Assembly: GCF_036075115.1 (NCBI RefSeq)
Contig: NZ_CP107958.1
Location: 5,890,001 to 5,954,000, forward strand
Source of the DNA: Streptomyces sp. NBC_00377
Lineage (GTDB): Bacteria; Actinomycetota; Actinomycetes; Streptomycetales; Streptomycetaceae
Length of the DNA stretch: 64,000 nt
Direction: 5' to 3'
Shown: piece after piece, positions 14,248-24,511 of the stretch
Layout: each line of letters starts with the position of its first letter
How positions within the stretch are numbered: the stretch's first letter is position 1
Made by a program: the position numbers and the translations under genes
Notes under the pieces: model-generated
Seen by the model: the letters and a program-made list of their open reading frames with translations, nothing else
What the model was told of the DNA's origin: nothing
Databases searched by the model: none

Positions 14248-14478
14248 ATGGTCGCTGACGTGACGGCTGTCGGAGGCTTGCTGGCTGTTCTGTTCTCGCT
14301 GCTCTTCCTGGCTCAACAGACCCGCGCTGCGACTGAGCAGACGGCGAAGGCCAACAACTGGTCCGAGGTCAGTGCCCTGGACCAGTGCCCGAACGGTCTT
14401 CGGGGCATCTACTTCATATGGTCGACGGGCTGGTCGAGGGCCGTCCGTGGGTTGTCCGCGGGGCCTTCTGCCGGCTGA
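14248..14478 (+). CDS. Short membrane-anchored protein, possibly a truncated gene
   Basis: This is a 76-residue frame with a strong GGGGGAGG just before the ATG at 14248. It begins with an N-terminal membrane segment (VGGLLAVLFSLLFLAQQ) followed by TRAATEQTAKANNWSEVSAL and LRGIYFIWSTG. That start resembles longer (about 150-200 residues) Streptomyces membrane-anchored proteins of unknown function, in which the sequence continues with a conserved C-terminal part. Here it drifts into SRAVRGLSAGPSAG and stops. A frameshift or deletion after about residue 60 is my reading, but a true short protein is not excluded. Confidence 0.45.
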   Translation: MVADVTAVGGLLAVLFSLLFLAQQTRAATEQTAKANNWSEVSALDQCPNGLRGIYFIWSTGWSRAVRGLSAGPSAG

Positions 14479-14667
14479 TTCCGGGGCGGGCGGCGGTGAC
14501 CGCGGTCACGGGCCGGTGACGGGTGATGACCGGTGCGCCACGGCCGTCCCTGGTGAAACCCCAGGTCAGGCGTCCCCGGGCAAACGGGTTAACACCCAGG
14601 GGTGGACCTCAGGCAAGATGGGGTGTATCTGCCCACTGCCAGATTTCAAGCTGCCGGACGGTTTCTC

Positions 14668-16332
<1,665 letters not shown>

Positions 16333-16338
16333 TCGATC

Positions 16339-16770
16339 TTGCGGCACATCTACCGCTGCCCACTGCGCTGGGCGGACATGGACGCGTACGGCCACGTCAA
16401 CAACGTGGTCTTCCTCCGCTATCTGGAGGAAGCCCGTATCGACTTCCTGTTCCGCCCGGAGAAGGACTTCAAGCAGGGGTCCGTGGTGGCGCGCCACGAG
16501 ATCGACTACAAGCGGCAGCTCGTGCACCGGCACTCGCCGGTCGACATCGAGCTGTGGGTCACCCAGATAAGGGCCGCGTCCTTCACGATCTGCTACGAGG
16601 TGAAGGACGGGGACGTCTTGTACGTCCGGGCCTCCACCGTCATCGTGCCGTTCGACTTCGAGGCACAGCGGCCGCGCCGGATCACCGCTGAGGAGCGCGA
16701 GTTCCTCGAGGAGTACGGGGACGACCGGGGCGACGCGAAGGACGCCGGCAAGGAGGCCGTCGCCGCATGA
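16339..16770 (+). CDS. Acyl-CoA thioesterase, 4-hydroxybenzoyl-CoA thioesterase family
   Basis: This is a 143-residue hotdog-fold enzyme. The signature RWADMDAYGHVNNVVFLRYLEEAR contains the catalytic-type Asp in the DxxGHVNN motif. It should hydrolyse acyl-CoA to free acid plus CoA in the cytoplasm; chain specificity cannot be inferred. The start is TTG at 16339, six bases after the ettA stop. The last 20 residues are acidic and Ala-rich. The stop overlaps the next gene's ATG (ATGA), so ettA, this gene and 16767-17447 are probably one operon. Confidence 0.88.
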   Translation: MRHIYRCPLRWADMDAYGHVNNVVFLRYLEEARIDFLFRPEKDFKQGSVVARHEIDYKRQLVHRHSPVDIELWVTQIRAASFTICYEVKDGDVLYVRASTVIVPFDFEAQRPRRITAEEREFLEEYGDDRGDAKDAGKEAVAA

Positions 16771-17447
16771 CGGTGCTCCACCTCGCCGACGAGGGGGAGG
16801 CGGCGGACTTCGCGGCCTTCCTCTCCCGGCTGCTCCACTACGACCGTGGAGCGGCGGTGCGGCTCCAGGCGGCCGGTACCGCCCTTGCCGTCTTCGGCCG
16901 GCCGCCCTCCTTCGAGGTGCTCGCGATCCGCGCGGTCCGGCTGGCCAAGCCGTACGAGAACGGCCTCGACGTCACGCTGGACGTGACCGTGTCGGCGGGT
17001 GAGCTGCTGGAGTCCGTCGAGGAGAGCGCGGCGACGGCCGCGGTGCCCGAGGCCGTCACGGGACCGCCGTGGGCCGGTGTGCTGCCGCCGCGCGGCGGGT
17101 GGCGGCCCGAGGCGGGGCTGCCCGCACCTGACTCGCTGCGCGCGACGGTCGGTGCGGCGATCGGTGAATTCCGTTCCCGTACCGAGGGGTTGGCGGCCGA
17201 GCTGCGCACGCGGGCCGAACTGGACCGGATCGGACGGGACATCTGGTCCCGGACGATCGGGGACACCGGGCTTCCCGTGCGTGCCGTGCACGCGGCCCAG
17301 TCGCTCGGATTCCTGCGGCCCTCGACGGGTCCGGAGGGGCTGCGGCTGCTCTCGCTCGGTGCGTGGCTGCGGCTGCGCACACCGTACGGGTCGATCGCGG
17401 TACGCCGGGAGGGGCGGCTGGGGATGCTCGACGTCAGCGTGCGCTGA
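16767..17447 (+). CDS. Conserved actinobacterial protein of unknown function
   Basis: This is a 226-residue soluble protein with no signal or membrane segment. Recognisable stretches are MTVLHLADEGEAADFAAFLS, LHYDRGAAVRLQA, FGRPPSFEVLAIRAVRL and, near the end, VRAVHAAQSLGFLRPSTGP. I recall homologues next to the EttA and thioesterase genes in other Streptomyces but know of no assigned function. It is translationally coupled to the thioesterase through an ATGA overlap. Confidence 0.75.
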   Translation: MTVLHLADEGEAADFAAFLSRLLHYDRGAAVRLQAAGTALAVFGRPPSFEVLAIRAVRLAKPYENGLDVTLDVTVSAGELLESVEESAATAAVPEAVTGPPWAGVLPPRGGWRPEAGLPAPDSLRATVGAAIGEFRSRTEGLAAELRTRAELDRIGRDIWSRTIGDTGLPVRAVHAAQSLGFLRPSTGPEGLRLLSLGAWLRLRTPYGSIAVRREGRLGMLDVSVR

Positions 17448-17647
17448 CGACGCCCGCCGCGCACCCGAGTACGCGTCTCCGGGGACATCCTCCCGGGCCT
17501 GTCATGTCCGGCACGTCTCCGCGGATACGTGCCGTGCTCGGCCCGCGGAAGGTTCGGCGGCAGGATCTCCGGCACGCGGGCTTCCTGCGCGTCTCCGCCG
17601 GGTCTGCCCGGCCACATCCCGCGGGATCCCGCCGGATCCCGTCGAGG

Positions 17648-18061
17648 CTACTCCGGGGTGTTCACCATCGACGCCGCCGCGTAGGTCAGGTAGTTCCACA
17701 GGGTGTGCTCGTGCTCCTCGGAGAGACCGAGCTCGTCGACCGCGACCCGCATGTGCTTCAGCCAGGCGTCGTGCGCGGCCCGGTCCACCACGAAGGGCGC
17801 GTGCCGCATGCGCAGCCGGGGGTGGCCGCGGTTCTCGCTGTAGGTCGTCGGACCGCCCCAGTACTGCATGAGGAACAACGCGAAACGCTCCTCGGCCGGG
17901 CCCAGGTCCTCCTCCGGGTACATGGGCCGAAGGAAGGGGTCCTCGGCGACTCCCTGATAGAAACGGTGGACCAGCCGGCGGAAGGTCTCCTCCCCACCGA
18001 CCTGCTCGTAGAAGGTCTGCTCCTGAAGCGTGCCGCGCCGAATCTCTTTCACGCCTCCCAT
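17648..18061 (-). CDS. glbO: Group II truncated haemoglobin (GlbO type)
   Basis: This is a 137-residue haem protein with the 2-over-2 globin fold: TFYEQVGGEETFRRLVHRFY, then PMYPEEDL, LFLMQYWGGPTTYSE, and the proximal His in HPRLRMRHAPFVVD. The length and the WGGPTTYS motif are typical of the actinobacterial TrHbO group, linked to oxygen or NO chemistry. The ATG at 18061 gives MGGVKEIRRGTLQEQ; GTG at 18052 is an alternative start. It converges with the 16767 gene. About 200 bases of GC-rich, gene-free sequence lie between them. Confidence 0.92.
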   Translation of the reverse strand: MGGVKEIRRGTLQEQTFYEQVGGEETFRRLVHRFYQGVAEDPFLRPMYPEEDLGPAEERFALFLMQYWGGPTTYSENRGHPRLRMRHAPFVVDRAAHDAWLKHMRVAVDELGLSEEHEHTLWNYLTYAAASMVNTPE

Positions 18062-18125
18062 GGTCTCAGACCGGGAGACGGAGGACTTGAGGCTTAGGAC
18101 CGCTCACCGGCCGCTCCTCACCAGC

Positions 18126-18201
18126 CCCTCCCCACCGGCCCCTCTCCACCAGTCCCTCCCCACCGGCCCCTCTCCACCAGTCCCTCCCCACCGGCCTCTC
18201 C
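18126..18201 (+). repeat. Tandem 28-bp repeat between glbO and the methyltransferase gene
   Basis: Two full units (18126-18153 and 18154-18181) and about two-thirds of a third are built from CCCTCCCCACCGG and CCCTCTCCACCAGT half-units, all pyrimidine-rich on the plus strand. It occupies the space between divergent genes, where their promoters should be. Confidence 0.8.
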
Positions 18202-18284
18202 CCCCAGGCTGCTCATCCTCGGCCGCTCACACCGGCCGTCCCCAGTGGCTCGCTTCCCGGCGCCGCGCGCCGCACAGTGGAGGC

Positions 18285-19280
18285 ATGAGCGCGGACGCAC
18301 TCGACCAGGATCTCGACGATCTCGCCGTATCGGCACGGGCCGTGCTGCTGCGCGCGATCGAGGCGAGCGGGGCCTTCGCCGCCGGTCCGCGCTGGCGGGA
18401 CGCCTTCGCGGTGGTCCCGCGTCACCTCTTCGTGCCGTACTACTACGTCAGCGGCGCCGGCGGATACGAACGGCGCTGGGGCGAGAGCCCCGACCCGCGC
18501 TCCCGGGAACGCTGGCTGCGGGGCGCGTACGAGGACACCCCGCTGGCCACCCGGCTGCGCGACGGTGTGCTGCTCTCCTCCAGCAGCCAGCCCTCGCTGA
18601 TGGCGTTGATGCTGGCCGAGCTGCGGGTCGAGGACGGCCACCGGGTCCTGGAGATCGGCGCGGGCACCGGGTACAACGCGGCGCTGCTGTCGTACCGGCT
18701 CGGCGACGGGAACGTCACCACCGTCGACCTGGATCCGGAGATCACGGAGTCGGCCCGTCGGCATCTCGAAGAGGCCGGGTACCGGCCGACCGTCGTCACC
18801 GGGGACGGGGCGCGAGGGGTTCCAGAACGCGCCCCCTTCGACCGGATCATCGCCACCTGCACGCTGACGTCGGTCCCGCGCGCCTGGCTCGCCCAGTGCG
18901 CTCCCGGAGCGCTGATCCTGGCGCCGCTGGCCACCGGGCTGATCGCGCTGACCGTCCGGGACGCCGGACATGCCGAGGGGCGGTTCCTGGAGACCGGGGC
19001 CTACTTCGTGCCGCTGCGCGGGTCGGACCGGTCGGAGCCGGAACCGGTGGCGCTCGCCGGGGTGCCCCGCCGGGCCCGGGAGAACGACCTGTTCCGCTTC
19101 CTGCTGTCCCTGACCCGGGGCACCCTCGACCCACAGGAGGCGGCCGCCCTGTGGGAACGCGAGGGCATGCCGGGACGGGAGAGGTACGGCATCACGCTGG
19201 ACGCCGGGCACGCGTGGGCGTGGCTCGACGAACCGGAGGGGCCGTACGCGTGGCCCCTGCCGGATCCGTCGGGTCCGTAG
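18285..19280 (+). CDS. Protein-L-isoaspartate O-methyltransferase-type methyltransferase
   Basis: This is a 331-residue SAM-dependent enzyme. The AdoMet motif I VLEIGAGTGYNAALLSYRLG is near 120-138 and VTTVDLDPEI (motif post I) near 145. The preceding SSSSQPSLMALMLAEL corresponds to the S-x-P segment of PIMT enzymes that binds the isoaspartyl substrate. PIMT methylates damaged Asp/Asn residues in proteins. This one is about 100 residues longer than E. coli Pcm, with a C-terminal extension (FRFLLSLTRGTLDPQEAAAL and on), as in actinobacterial relatives that are often annotated only as methyltransferases. The ATG at 18285 follows GTGGAGG. Confidence 0.78.
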   Translation: MSADALDQDLDDLAVSARAVLLRAIEASGAFAAGPRWRDAFAVVPRHLFVPYYYVSGAGGYERRWGESPDPRSRERWLRGAYEDTPLATRLRDGVLLSSSSQPSLMALMLAELRVEDGHRVLEIGAGTGYNAALLSYRLGDGNVTTVDLDPEITESARRHLEEAGYRPTVVTGDGARGVPERAPFDRIIATCTLTSVPRAWLAQCAPGALILAPLATGLIALTVRDAGHAEGRFLETGAYFVPLRGSDRSEPEPVALAGVPRRARENDLFRFLLSLTRGTLDPQEAAALWEREGMPGRERYGITLDAGHAWAWLDEPEGPYAWPLPDPSGP

Positions 19281-19338
19281 GCTCGATGGATGTCGGTCGG
19301 GCAGGCCGGGCGGCCGGGACCTGCCCCTCCGGTGTCCG

Positions 19339-19392
19339 GTGCCGTGACCGGAAGGGTTCACCGGCTCCGGCAGACCCTTCCGGTCACGGCAC
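19339..19392. terminator. Perfect 19-bp inverted repeat between convergent genes
   Basis: GTGCCGTGACCGGAAGGGT (19339-19357) is matched exactly by its reverse complement at 19374-19392, with a 16-base loop. The right arm touches the stop codon of the FHA gene. It should stop transcription from both sides: the methyltransferase (plus) and the long kinase-phosphatase operon (minus). No T-tract is present. Confidence 0.75.
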
Positions 19393-21206
19393 TAGCCGCG
19401 GCGGATGGTGATCGTCGTCCAGGCGCCCACGTGCACCTGGTCGCCGTCCTGGAGCGGTACCGGGACGAACGGCTGGATCGGTTCTTCCGAGCCGTTGACC
19501 GTGGTGCCGTTCGTCGAGTTCTGGTCGACGACCGCCCAGCTGCCGTCGGGCTGCTGAACCAGTACCGCGTGCTGGTGCGAGACGCCCGGGTCCTCCGGCG
19601 GCACCGACAGGTCCAGGTCGGGAGTCTCACCGGTGGAGTGCCGGCGGCGGCCGATGGTGAACTGGTTGCCGGTGAGCGGACGCTGCTGCTCGGGCGAGTA
19701 CGCGGGCAGGTTCAGACCCGCGGCCTCGGGACCCGAGCGGTGCATCATCGCCATGAAGTACGCGCGGTCCGGTCCGATGGTCACCGTCCAGGTGGCCGGC
19801 TGCTGCGGGAAGCCCTGGCCGGGCGGGGGCGGTGCCTGGTTGGCGCCGGGCTGCGGGTAGCCGTAACCACCGCCCTGAGCCTGGCCGGGACCACCAGGGC
19901 CACCGGGCGAGCCCTGGCCGGGGCCGGTGTTCGACGGCGGGGAGATCACCCAGTCGTCGTCACCGCCGAACGGCCGGCCGCCGGGCTGGGGGCGGCCCGT
20001 CTCCTGCGGGAACGCGGGCGGGGCGGTCGCGCCGGACGACTGGAAGGCCTGCGGGGCGCCGGGGCCACCCTGAGCACGGGGATCACCCGGGCCGCCGCCG
20101 AAGCCGCCCTGGCCCGGCGGTATCCCGGGACCGGCCGTCGGAGTGGGGCCGGGCGGCGGCGGAACGGGCCGCGAGGGGTCGGCGCCGAAGCCGCCGGGAC
20201 CGGGCGCACCCTGAGGGCGGCCCCCGGGTCCGGAAGGCCGACCGAAGGAATCGCCGCCCTGGCCGGAAGGCTCACGGCGGAACGGATCGCCGCCCTGGCC
20301 GGAAGGCTGACCGAAGGGGTCGCCGCCCTGGCCGGAAGGCTCACGGCGGAAGGGGTCGCCACCCTGGCCGGAAGGCTGACCGAAGGGGTCGGAGGCCTGT
20401 CCGGTCTGCTCGCGCCGGTAGGGGTCCGAGGGCTGCGCCGACGGCTCGCGTCCGAAGGGGTCGCCGGGCGGACCGGGGGGACGGCCCCCGGGACCGGCGG
20501 GCTGACCGAAGGGGTCGCCGCCCTGGCCGGAAGGCTCGCGCCGGAAGGGATCGCCGCCCTGGGCGGACGGGTCACGCCCGAAGGCACCCGCGGGCGGACC
20601 GCCGACAGGACCGCCCGGACCGCCGGGCCTGCCCTGTCCGCCGCCGTGTCTGCCCTGTCCGCCGGGACCGCCCGGGCCCGACGGTTCGCCGCCGAACGGC
20701 GGGATCGGTTCTGCGGGACGGTTCACCTGCGACGGCCGGGAGCTCTGGTAGTCGAACGAGTCGCCGCCTCCGTAGGACGGCGGTGGCGGCTGATAGCCCC
20801 CGCCCGGACCGGGACCGCCAGGACCGGGTGCGCCGGGGCCCCCGGGACCCGGACCGCCGGGACCCTGGCCGGGGCCCGGACCTGTCGGGCGCGGGGCGGC
20901 CGGGGTGTACGAGGTGGCCGTGTTGGTCAGGAAGTTCCACCGGCACTCCTCGCAGAACGGCGCACCGCCCTCACGGGGCGTGCGGCACTGCGGGCAGAGT
21001 TCGGGATCGTGGTCCGGTACGGACGACAGGTGCCGTCCACCGGGGGGGCCGCCCTGGCCCTGGCCGGGCGGGGGCGGAAAGCCGTAGCCACCGGCCGTCG
21101 GAGGCGGTGGGGGAGGAGGCGGAGGTACGGCACCGGCCATGCGGTGACCGCAGACCTCGCACCAGTCGTCGGAACCCGACTGGTGTCCGTTCGGGCAGGT
21201 CGGCAT
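19392..21206 (-). CDS. FHA-domain protein with two N-terminal zinc knuckles and Gly/Pro-rich linker
   Basis: This is a 604-residue soluble protein, last gene of the signalling operon. Its N-terminus has two cysteine knuckles: CPNGH...WCEVCG (about 4-20) and CPQCRTPREGGAPFCEEC (about 70-88). Some 390 residues of Pro/Gly/Gln low complexity follow, including repeats of QGGDPFRREPSG. A C-terminal FHA domain (about 500-604) has the expected GRRRHSTGETPDLDLS, SHQHAVLV and NSTNGTTVNG. FHA domains bind phosphothreonine, so this protein probably reads the output of the kinase encoded upstream. It is much longer than GarA/OdhI and lacks their ETTS phosphorylation motif, so it is not simply the orthologue. 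Confidence 0.85.
   Translation of the reverse strand: MPTCPNGHQSGSDDWCEVCGHRMAGAVPPPPPPPPPTAGGYGFPPPPGQGQGGPPGGRHLSSVPDHDPELCPQCRTPREGGAPFCEECRWNFLTNTATSYTPAAPRPTGPGPGQGPGGPGPGGPGAPGPGGPGPGGGYQPPPPSYGGGDSFDYQSSRPSQVNRPAEPIPPFGGEPSGPGGPGGQGRHGGGQGRPGGPGGPVGGPPAGAFGRDPSAQGGDPFRREPSGQGGDPFGQPAGPGGRPPGPPGDPFGREPSAQPSDPYRREQTGQASDPFGQPSGQGGDPFRREPSGQGGDPFGQPSGQGGDPFRREPSGQGGDSFGRPSGPGGRPQGAPGPGGFGADPSRPVPPPPGPTPTAGPGIPPGQGGFGGGPGDPRAQGGPGAPQAFQSSGATAPPAFPQETGRPQPGGRPFGGDDDWVISPPSNTGPGQGSPGGPGGPGQAQGGGYGYPQPGANQAPPPPGQGFPQQPATWTVTIGPDRAYFMAMMHRSGPEAAGLNLPAYSPEQQRPLTGNQFTIGRRRHSTGETPDLDLSVPPEDPGVSHQHAVLVQQPDGSWAVVDQNSTNGTTVNGSEEPIQPFVPVPLQDGDQVHVGAWTTITIRRG
20228..20560 (-). repeat. Coding tandem repeats in the FHA protein linker
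   Basis: Alternating 36- and 33-bp units (clearest at 20261-20296, 20297-20329, 20330-20365 and 20366-20398) encode alternating QGGDPFRREPSG and QGGDPFGQPSG. Copies become degenerate outside 20228-20398. Unit lengths are multiples of three, so copy number can change without breaking the gene. Confidence 0.8.
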
Positions 21207-21254
21207 GTCGGCGCGTCCCCCTCTCTCCTTCGGTGTCCCTCAAGCGTGTTCAGG

Positions 21255-22625
21255 TCACTTCTTTACACGAACAGTCTTTGTGGACCGGGTCTCGAGCGTC
21301 ATCTCGTCGGCGTCCGTGACCTTCGCCTTCAGTCGCACAGTACCTGTCGTGGCGTCGACCACGTCCACCACCTTCGCAAGCAGTTTCGCAGTATCACCGT
21401 TCCCCGAGGCGCTCGCGAGCTGAACGGCACGGCCCAGTTTGGCCGTTGCTCCGTCCATATCGCCCGCTTTGCGAAGGTCAAGCCCTTGTTGGATGACCTG
21501 TGCCAGTTCGGCCTGGCCCGTGTAGTGCGCGACCTGAGGGTTGATCGACGTGGAGGCGGCCATGTCGTCGGTCCAGACGGCCTTCACGAGACCCTGCGCG
21601 CCGAGGTTCTGGACGGCGCCTGCGCCGCCCCCGGCCGGGGCGCCCGCAGCCTGCGGAATGACCAGCGAGACCCGCGCGGCGAGCATCTCCTGGCCGACGT
21701 TCGCGGCCGGGACCTCGACGCACACGTGGTAGTCGCGGGACTCGTCGCCCCAGGAGCCGGTGGGATAGTCGCCCGCGCGAGGGCCCGCCTCCGTACGGCG
21801 CCCGGTCAGTTCCTCGACCGTCGGCGCGACCTGCTTGACGAACTTGATGGCGGTGCCGACCGGGGTCCACAGCCGCAGCGCCACGTCCGCGACCTCCTTC
21901 CCCATCGCCGTCTCCATCATCTGTGTGAAGTCGGTGGCGAGCCCGGTCGGGTCGGCGACGATGTCGGCCGTGCCGAGCAGGGCGGAGGCGATCCCTGTGA
22001 CTTCTTTCACTTCCCAGTCGGTGCCGACGCCACGGGCGTCACAGGTGAAGCGTCCGGCACAGTCGTCGAGGGCGGCCCTGAGGTCCTGCGGCGTCTCGTG
22101 CTCGTTGCGGCCGTCGGTGAGCAGGATGCCGTGCCGGATCGCGACGTCCGCCGAGGACAGCAGCCGGTCGGCCAGCAGCAGCCACGTGCCGATCGCCGTG
22201 CCGCCGCCCGCGCTCAGCCGGCGCAGCGCCTGCTTGGCCTGGTCGCGGGTGGTCGCGTCTGCGACCGCGAGCCGGCCGCCGCCCGGGTAGACCTCCTTGG
22301 CGACGTGCGTGCCGCCGATCACCGAGAAGTGCACACCGTCGCGCAGGGTGTCGATCGCGGCGGCGGTGGCGTCGCGCGCGTTGCGCATCTTGGTCGGCGG
22401 ATAGTCCATCGAGCCGGAACAGTCCACCATGATCGCCACGGCGGCGGACGGACCCTGGCTCGGCGAGTAGAGGTGCGGCGCGGCCGCCGCGCTGCCCACC
22501 GTGCCGCCGCCGGTGGAGGTGACCGTGACGATCGCGTTGACCTCGCGGCCGCCCTCCGGCAGGTACTCGTTCTGATAGACGTCGACCGAGAACTGCGGCA
22601 CGTGTGATTTCGAGAAATTGGCCAT
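21255..22625 (-). CDS. VWA-domain protein of the PknG/PP2C/FHA operon
   Basis: This is a 456-residue soluble protein with no signal peptide. The von Willebrand factor A domain (about 60-240) keeps the metal-ion-dependent adhesion site: VDCSGSMDYP (DxSxS), GGGTAIGTWL (Thr) and LLTDGRNEHET (Asp). Beyond it are an all-beta region (VADVALRLWTPVGTAIKFVK) and a short helical C-terminus (AELAQVIQQGLDLRKAGDMD). Intracellular VWA proteins act as metal-dependent scaffolds. Sitting between the phosphatase and FHA genes, it probably assembles with them. The start ATG at 22625 gives MANFSKSHVPQFSVDVYQNE. The 224 bases separating it from the phosphatase gene are unusually A+T-rich. Confidence 0.83.
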   Translation of the reverse strand: MANFSKSHVPQFSVDVYQNEYLPEGGREVNAIVTVTSTGGGTVGSAAAAPHLYSPSQGPSAAVAIMVDCSGSMDYPPTKMRNARDATAAAIDTLRDGVHFSVIGGTHVAKEVYPGGGRLAVADATTRDQAKQALRRLSAGGGTAIGTWLLLADRLLSSADVAIRHGILLTDGRNEHETPQDLRAALDDCAGRFTCDARGVGTDWEVKEVTGIASALLGTADIVADPTGLATDFTQMMETAMGKEVADVALRLWTPVGTAIKFVKQVAPTVEELTGRRTEAGPRAGDYPTGSWGDESRDYHVCVEVPAANVGQEMLAARVSLVIPQAAGAPAGGGAGAVQNLGAQGLVKAVWTDDMAASTSINPQVAHYTGQAELAQVIQQGLDLRKAGDMDGATAKLGRAVQLASASGNGDTAKLLAKVVDVVDATTGTVRLKAKVTDADEMTLETRSTKTVRVKK

Positions 22626-22849
22626 GCCTACTCACATCCCCCTCGGAGACCCCACGCGTTCGCGGGGCGATGACTGGCTGCGGACCGGTCCCCACCGGTC
22701 CGTACGCGTGCTTCCCCGTGCTTCCCCGTGTGTTCGGTCTTTCCCCGTGTGTACCGATGTTGCGGGTGTTGCTTCCGTTGCGGGCGTTTCGCGTGTTTCG
22801 GGTTTTCGCCTGGTGTTTCGGTTTTCCGGGTTCTTCCGTGTTTGCGGCC
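22626..22849 (-). promoter_or_regulatory. A+T-rich spacer inside the signalling operon
   Basis: This 224-bp gap carries recurrent short motifs on the minus strand (CACGGGGAA three times, CGAAACAC and similar) and is much less GC-rich than the flanking genes. A separate promoter for the VWA and FHA genes could lie here, but I cannot assign boxes. Confidence 0.35.
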
Positions 22850-24508
22850 TCAGGCCGATCCTGCCCCCTGCGCGGGGGCGGGGAACGGTACGACGGCCAC
22901 TGTTACGTTGTCGTGGCCCCCGCCGTCCAGGGCGTGACCGACCAGGACCTGTGCGCTGTGCAGCGGCCGGGCGCAGGCGTCCGGTGGGACGACCTCGGCC
23001 ATGTCCTCGGCCGCCTCCGCGTAGTTCCACAGACCGTCCGTGCACACCACCACCACACCGGGCCGGTCCGGCTTGAAGGAAGCGGTGTGCGGTTCCAGTT
23101 CGTAGGCGTCGGCGCCGAGCCAGCCGGTGATCGCGTGGGCGCGCTCGTCGGCGTAGGCCTCCGCCTCGTTCATCAGGCCCGCCGCGACCATCTGGGCGGC
23201 CCAGGAATCGTCCTCTGTGAGCCGGGCCGGAGAGGAACTCCGGTCCGCCGGGACCCAGTAGGCGCGGCTGTCACCGACCCAGCCGACGACGAGCAGCCCG
23301 GGCGTGACGATCGACCCGACGAGGGTGCAGGCCGGGGCGTTCTGGTGCGGGGCGTGTTCCCGGGCCGTGGCCGGCTCGTCGGCCAGCGCGTTGACCGCGT
23401 ACGAGGCGGCGACGATCGCCTCGTGCATGGCCTGCTGCGGGTGCGTGCCCTGCGGCAGGGCGGCGAGCAGCGACTCCCTGGCCGCCTTCGACGCGGCGAG
23501 GGAGGCGTCGTCGGGGCGGGTCGCGGAGGACACGCCGTCGCAGACGATCGCCACGAGCGCGGGGGAGCCGTCGGGCAGGGCGGCGCGGCCGAGACCGAAG
23601 GCGTCCTCGTTGCGGTGATGACGCAGACCGCGGTCGCTGACGGCGGCCATGGGGCCCGACTCCAGCTCCATGTGGTCGCGTTCGCGCGGTTGGGCGTGTC
23701 CGCAGTTCTCGCAGTACCCGTCGTCGTCGACCCGGCCCGCCCGGCAGGCCACGCACACCTGGGTGGTCTCGGCCACCGCGGCGGCCTCGGCGGCCACCCG
23801 GGGGTCCGGCGCCTGGAGGGCGTACTCGTCGGGCTCCGCGGGCCGGTCGAACCGCACACCGGAGACACCGGCGTCCCCGGTGACACCGGACGGCCCGGAT
23901 ACGGGAGATCCGCCGGCGGCCGGCGGGAGCGGGGAGCCGGGGGCCGACGGCCCCGGCACTCCGGAGCCCGACGCGCCCGGGCCCCCTGCGCCCGGTGGAA
24001 CCGGACCTCCGCCGCCCGAAGGGCCCGGAACTCCGGCGCTTGGCGGCACCGGACCTCCGGCATACGAAGGCGCTGGCGCTCCGGGTGCCGACGGTGGCGG
24101 CAGTGCACCGTGGGGCGGCAGCGCCGCGGCGGTGGCACCGCTCGCACCCGCACCACCGGGACCGGCGGCACCACTGAGACCGGCGGCACCACTGACTCCG
24201 GCGGCGCCACTCAGGGCGCCGACGGCACCGTTGTCAACGGCAGCGCTGTGACCCGCACCGCTCACACCACCGCTCACACCACCGCTCACACCGGCACCCG
24301 GCGTGGCCGTACCGCTCACCGTCGGACCCGTCGGCGTCGGGGGCGGTTGGGGCGAGCCGTTCATCGTGAGGGTCGGGTGGTCGTCCGGGCGCCGCGGTGC
24401 GGCGGACAGGTCGTATCCGCACGCACCGCAGAAGCGGTCACCCGCGTCGAGCGGCTCCGCACAGCTCGGACACGTCGGCAGGGCGGCCTGTCGGGGCATC
24501 TGGGACAT
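22850..24508 (-). CDS. PP2C-family serine/threonine phosphatase with N-terminal zinc knuckles
   Basis: This is a 552-residue cytoplasmic protein. The first knuckle is CPSCAEPLDAGDRFCGACG (about 13-31). A Gly/Pro/Ala-rich linker runs to about 240, then a second knuckle CVACRAGRVDDDGYCENCGH precedes the catalytic domain. PP2C motifs are present: RHHRNEDAF, AIVCDGVSS, GWVGDSRAYW and GGHDNVTVAV, supplying the metal-binding Asp residues. It should remove phosphates placed by the kinase gene immediately upstream. The ATG at 24508 lies three bases from the pknG stop (a TTG at 24511 also exists), so the two are translationally coupled. Confidence 0.88.
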   Translation of the reverse strand: MSQMPRQAALPTCPSCAEPLDAGDRFCGACGYDLSAAPRRPDDHPTLTMNGSPQPPPTPTGPTVSGTATPGAGVSGGVSGGVSGAGHSAAVDNGAVGALSGAAGVSGAAGLSGAAGPGGAGASGATAAALPPHGALPPPSAPGAPAPSYAGGPVPPSAGVPGPSGGGGPVPPGAGGPGASGSGVPGPSAPGSPLPPAAGGSPVSGPSGVTGDAGVSGVRFDRPAEPDEYALQAPDPRVAAEAAAVAETTQVCVACRAGRVDDDGYCENCGHAQPRERDHMELESGPMAAVSDRGLRHHRNEDAFGLGRAALPDGSPALVAIVCDGVSSATRPDDASLAASKAARESLLAALPQGTHPQQAMHEAIVAASYAVNALADEPATAREHAPHQNAPACTLVGSIVTPGLLVVGWVGDSRAYWVPADRSSSPARLTEDDSWAAQMVAAGLMNEAEAYADERAHAITGWLGADAYELEPHTASFKPDRPGVVVVCTDGLWNYAEAAEDMAEVVPPDACARPLHSAQVLVGHALDGGGHDNVTVAVVPFPAPAQGAGSA

Positions 24509-24511
24509 CAA

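Noticed and set aside
20228..20560. CRISPR array or non-coding satellite
   Set aside because: The repeats are in frame inside the FHA gene and encode a regular 11/12-residue motif.
19290..22607. A 1105-residue plus-strand protein opposite the FHA and VWA genes
   Set aside because: It is antisense to genes with intact FHA and VWA motifs; the composition (Gly/Arg/Ala repeats) is typical of a shadow frame.
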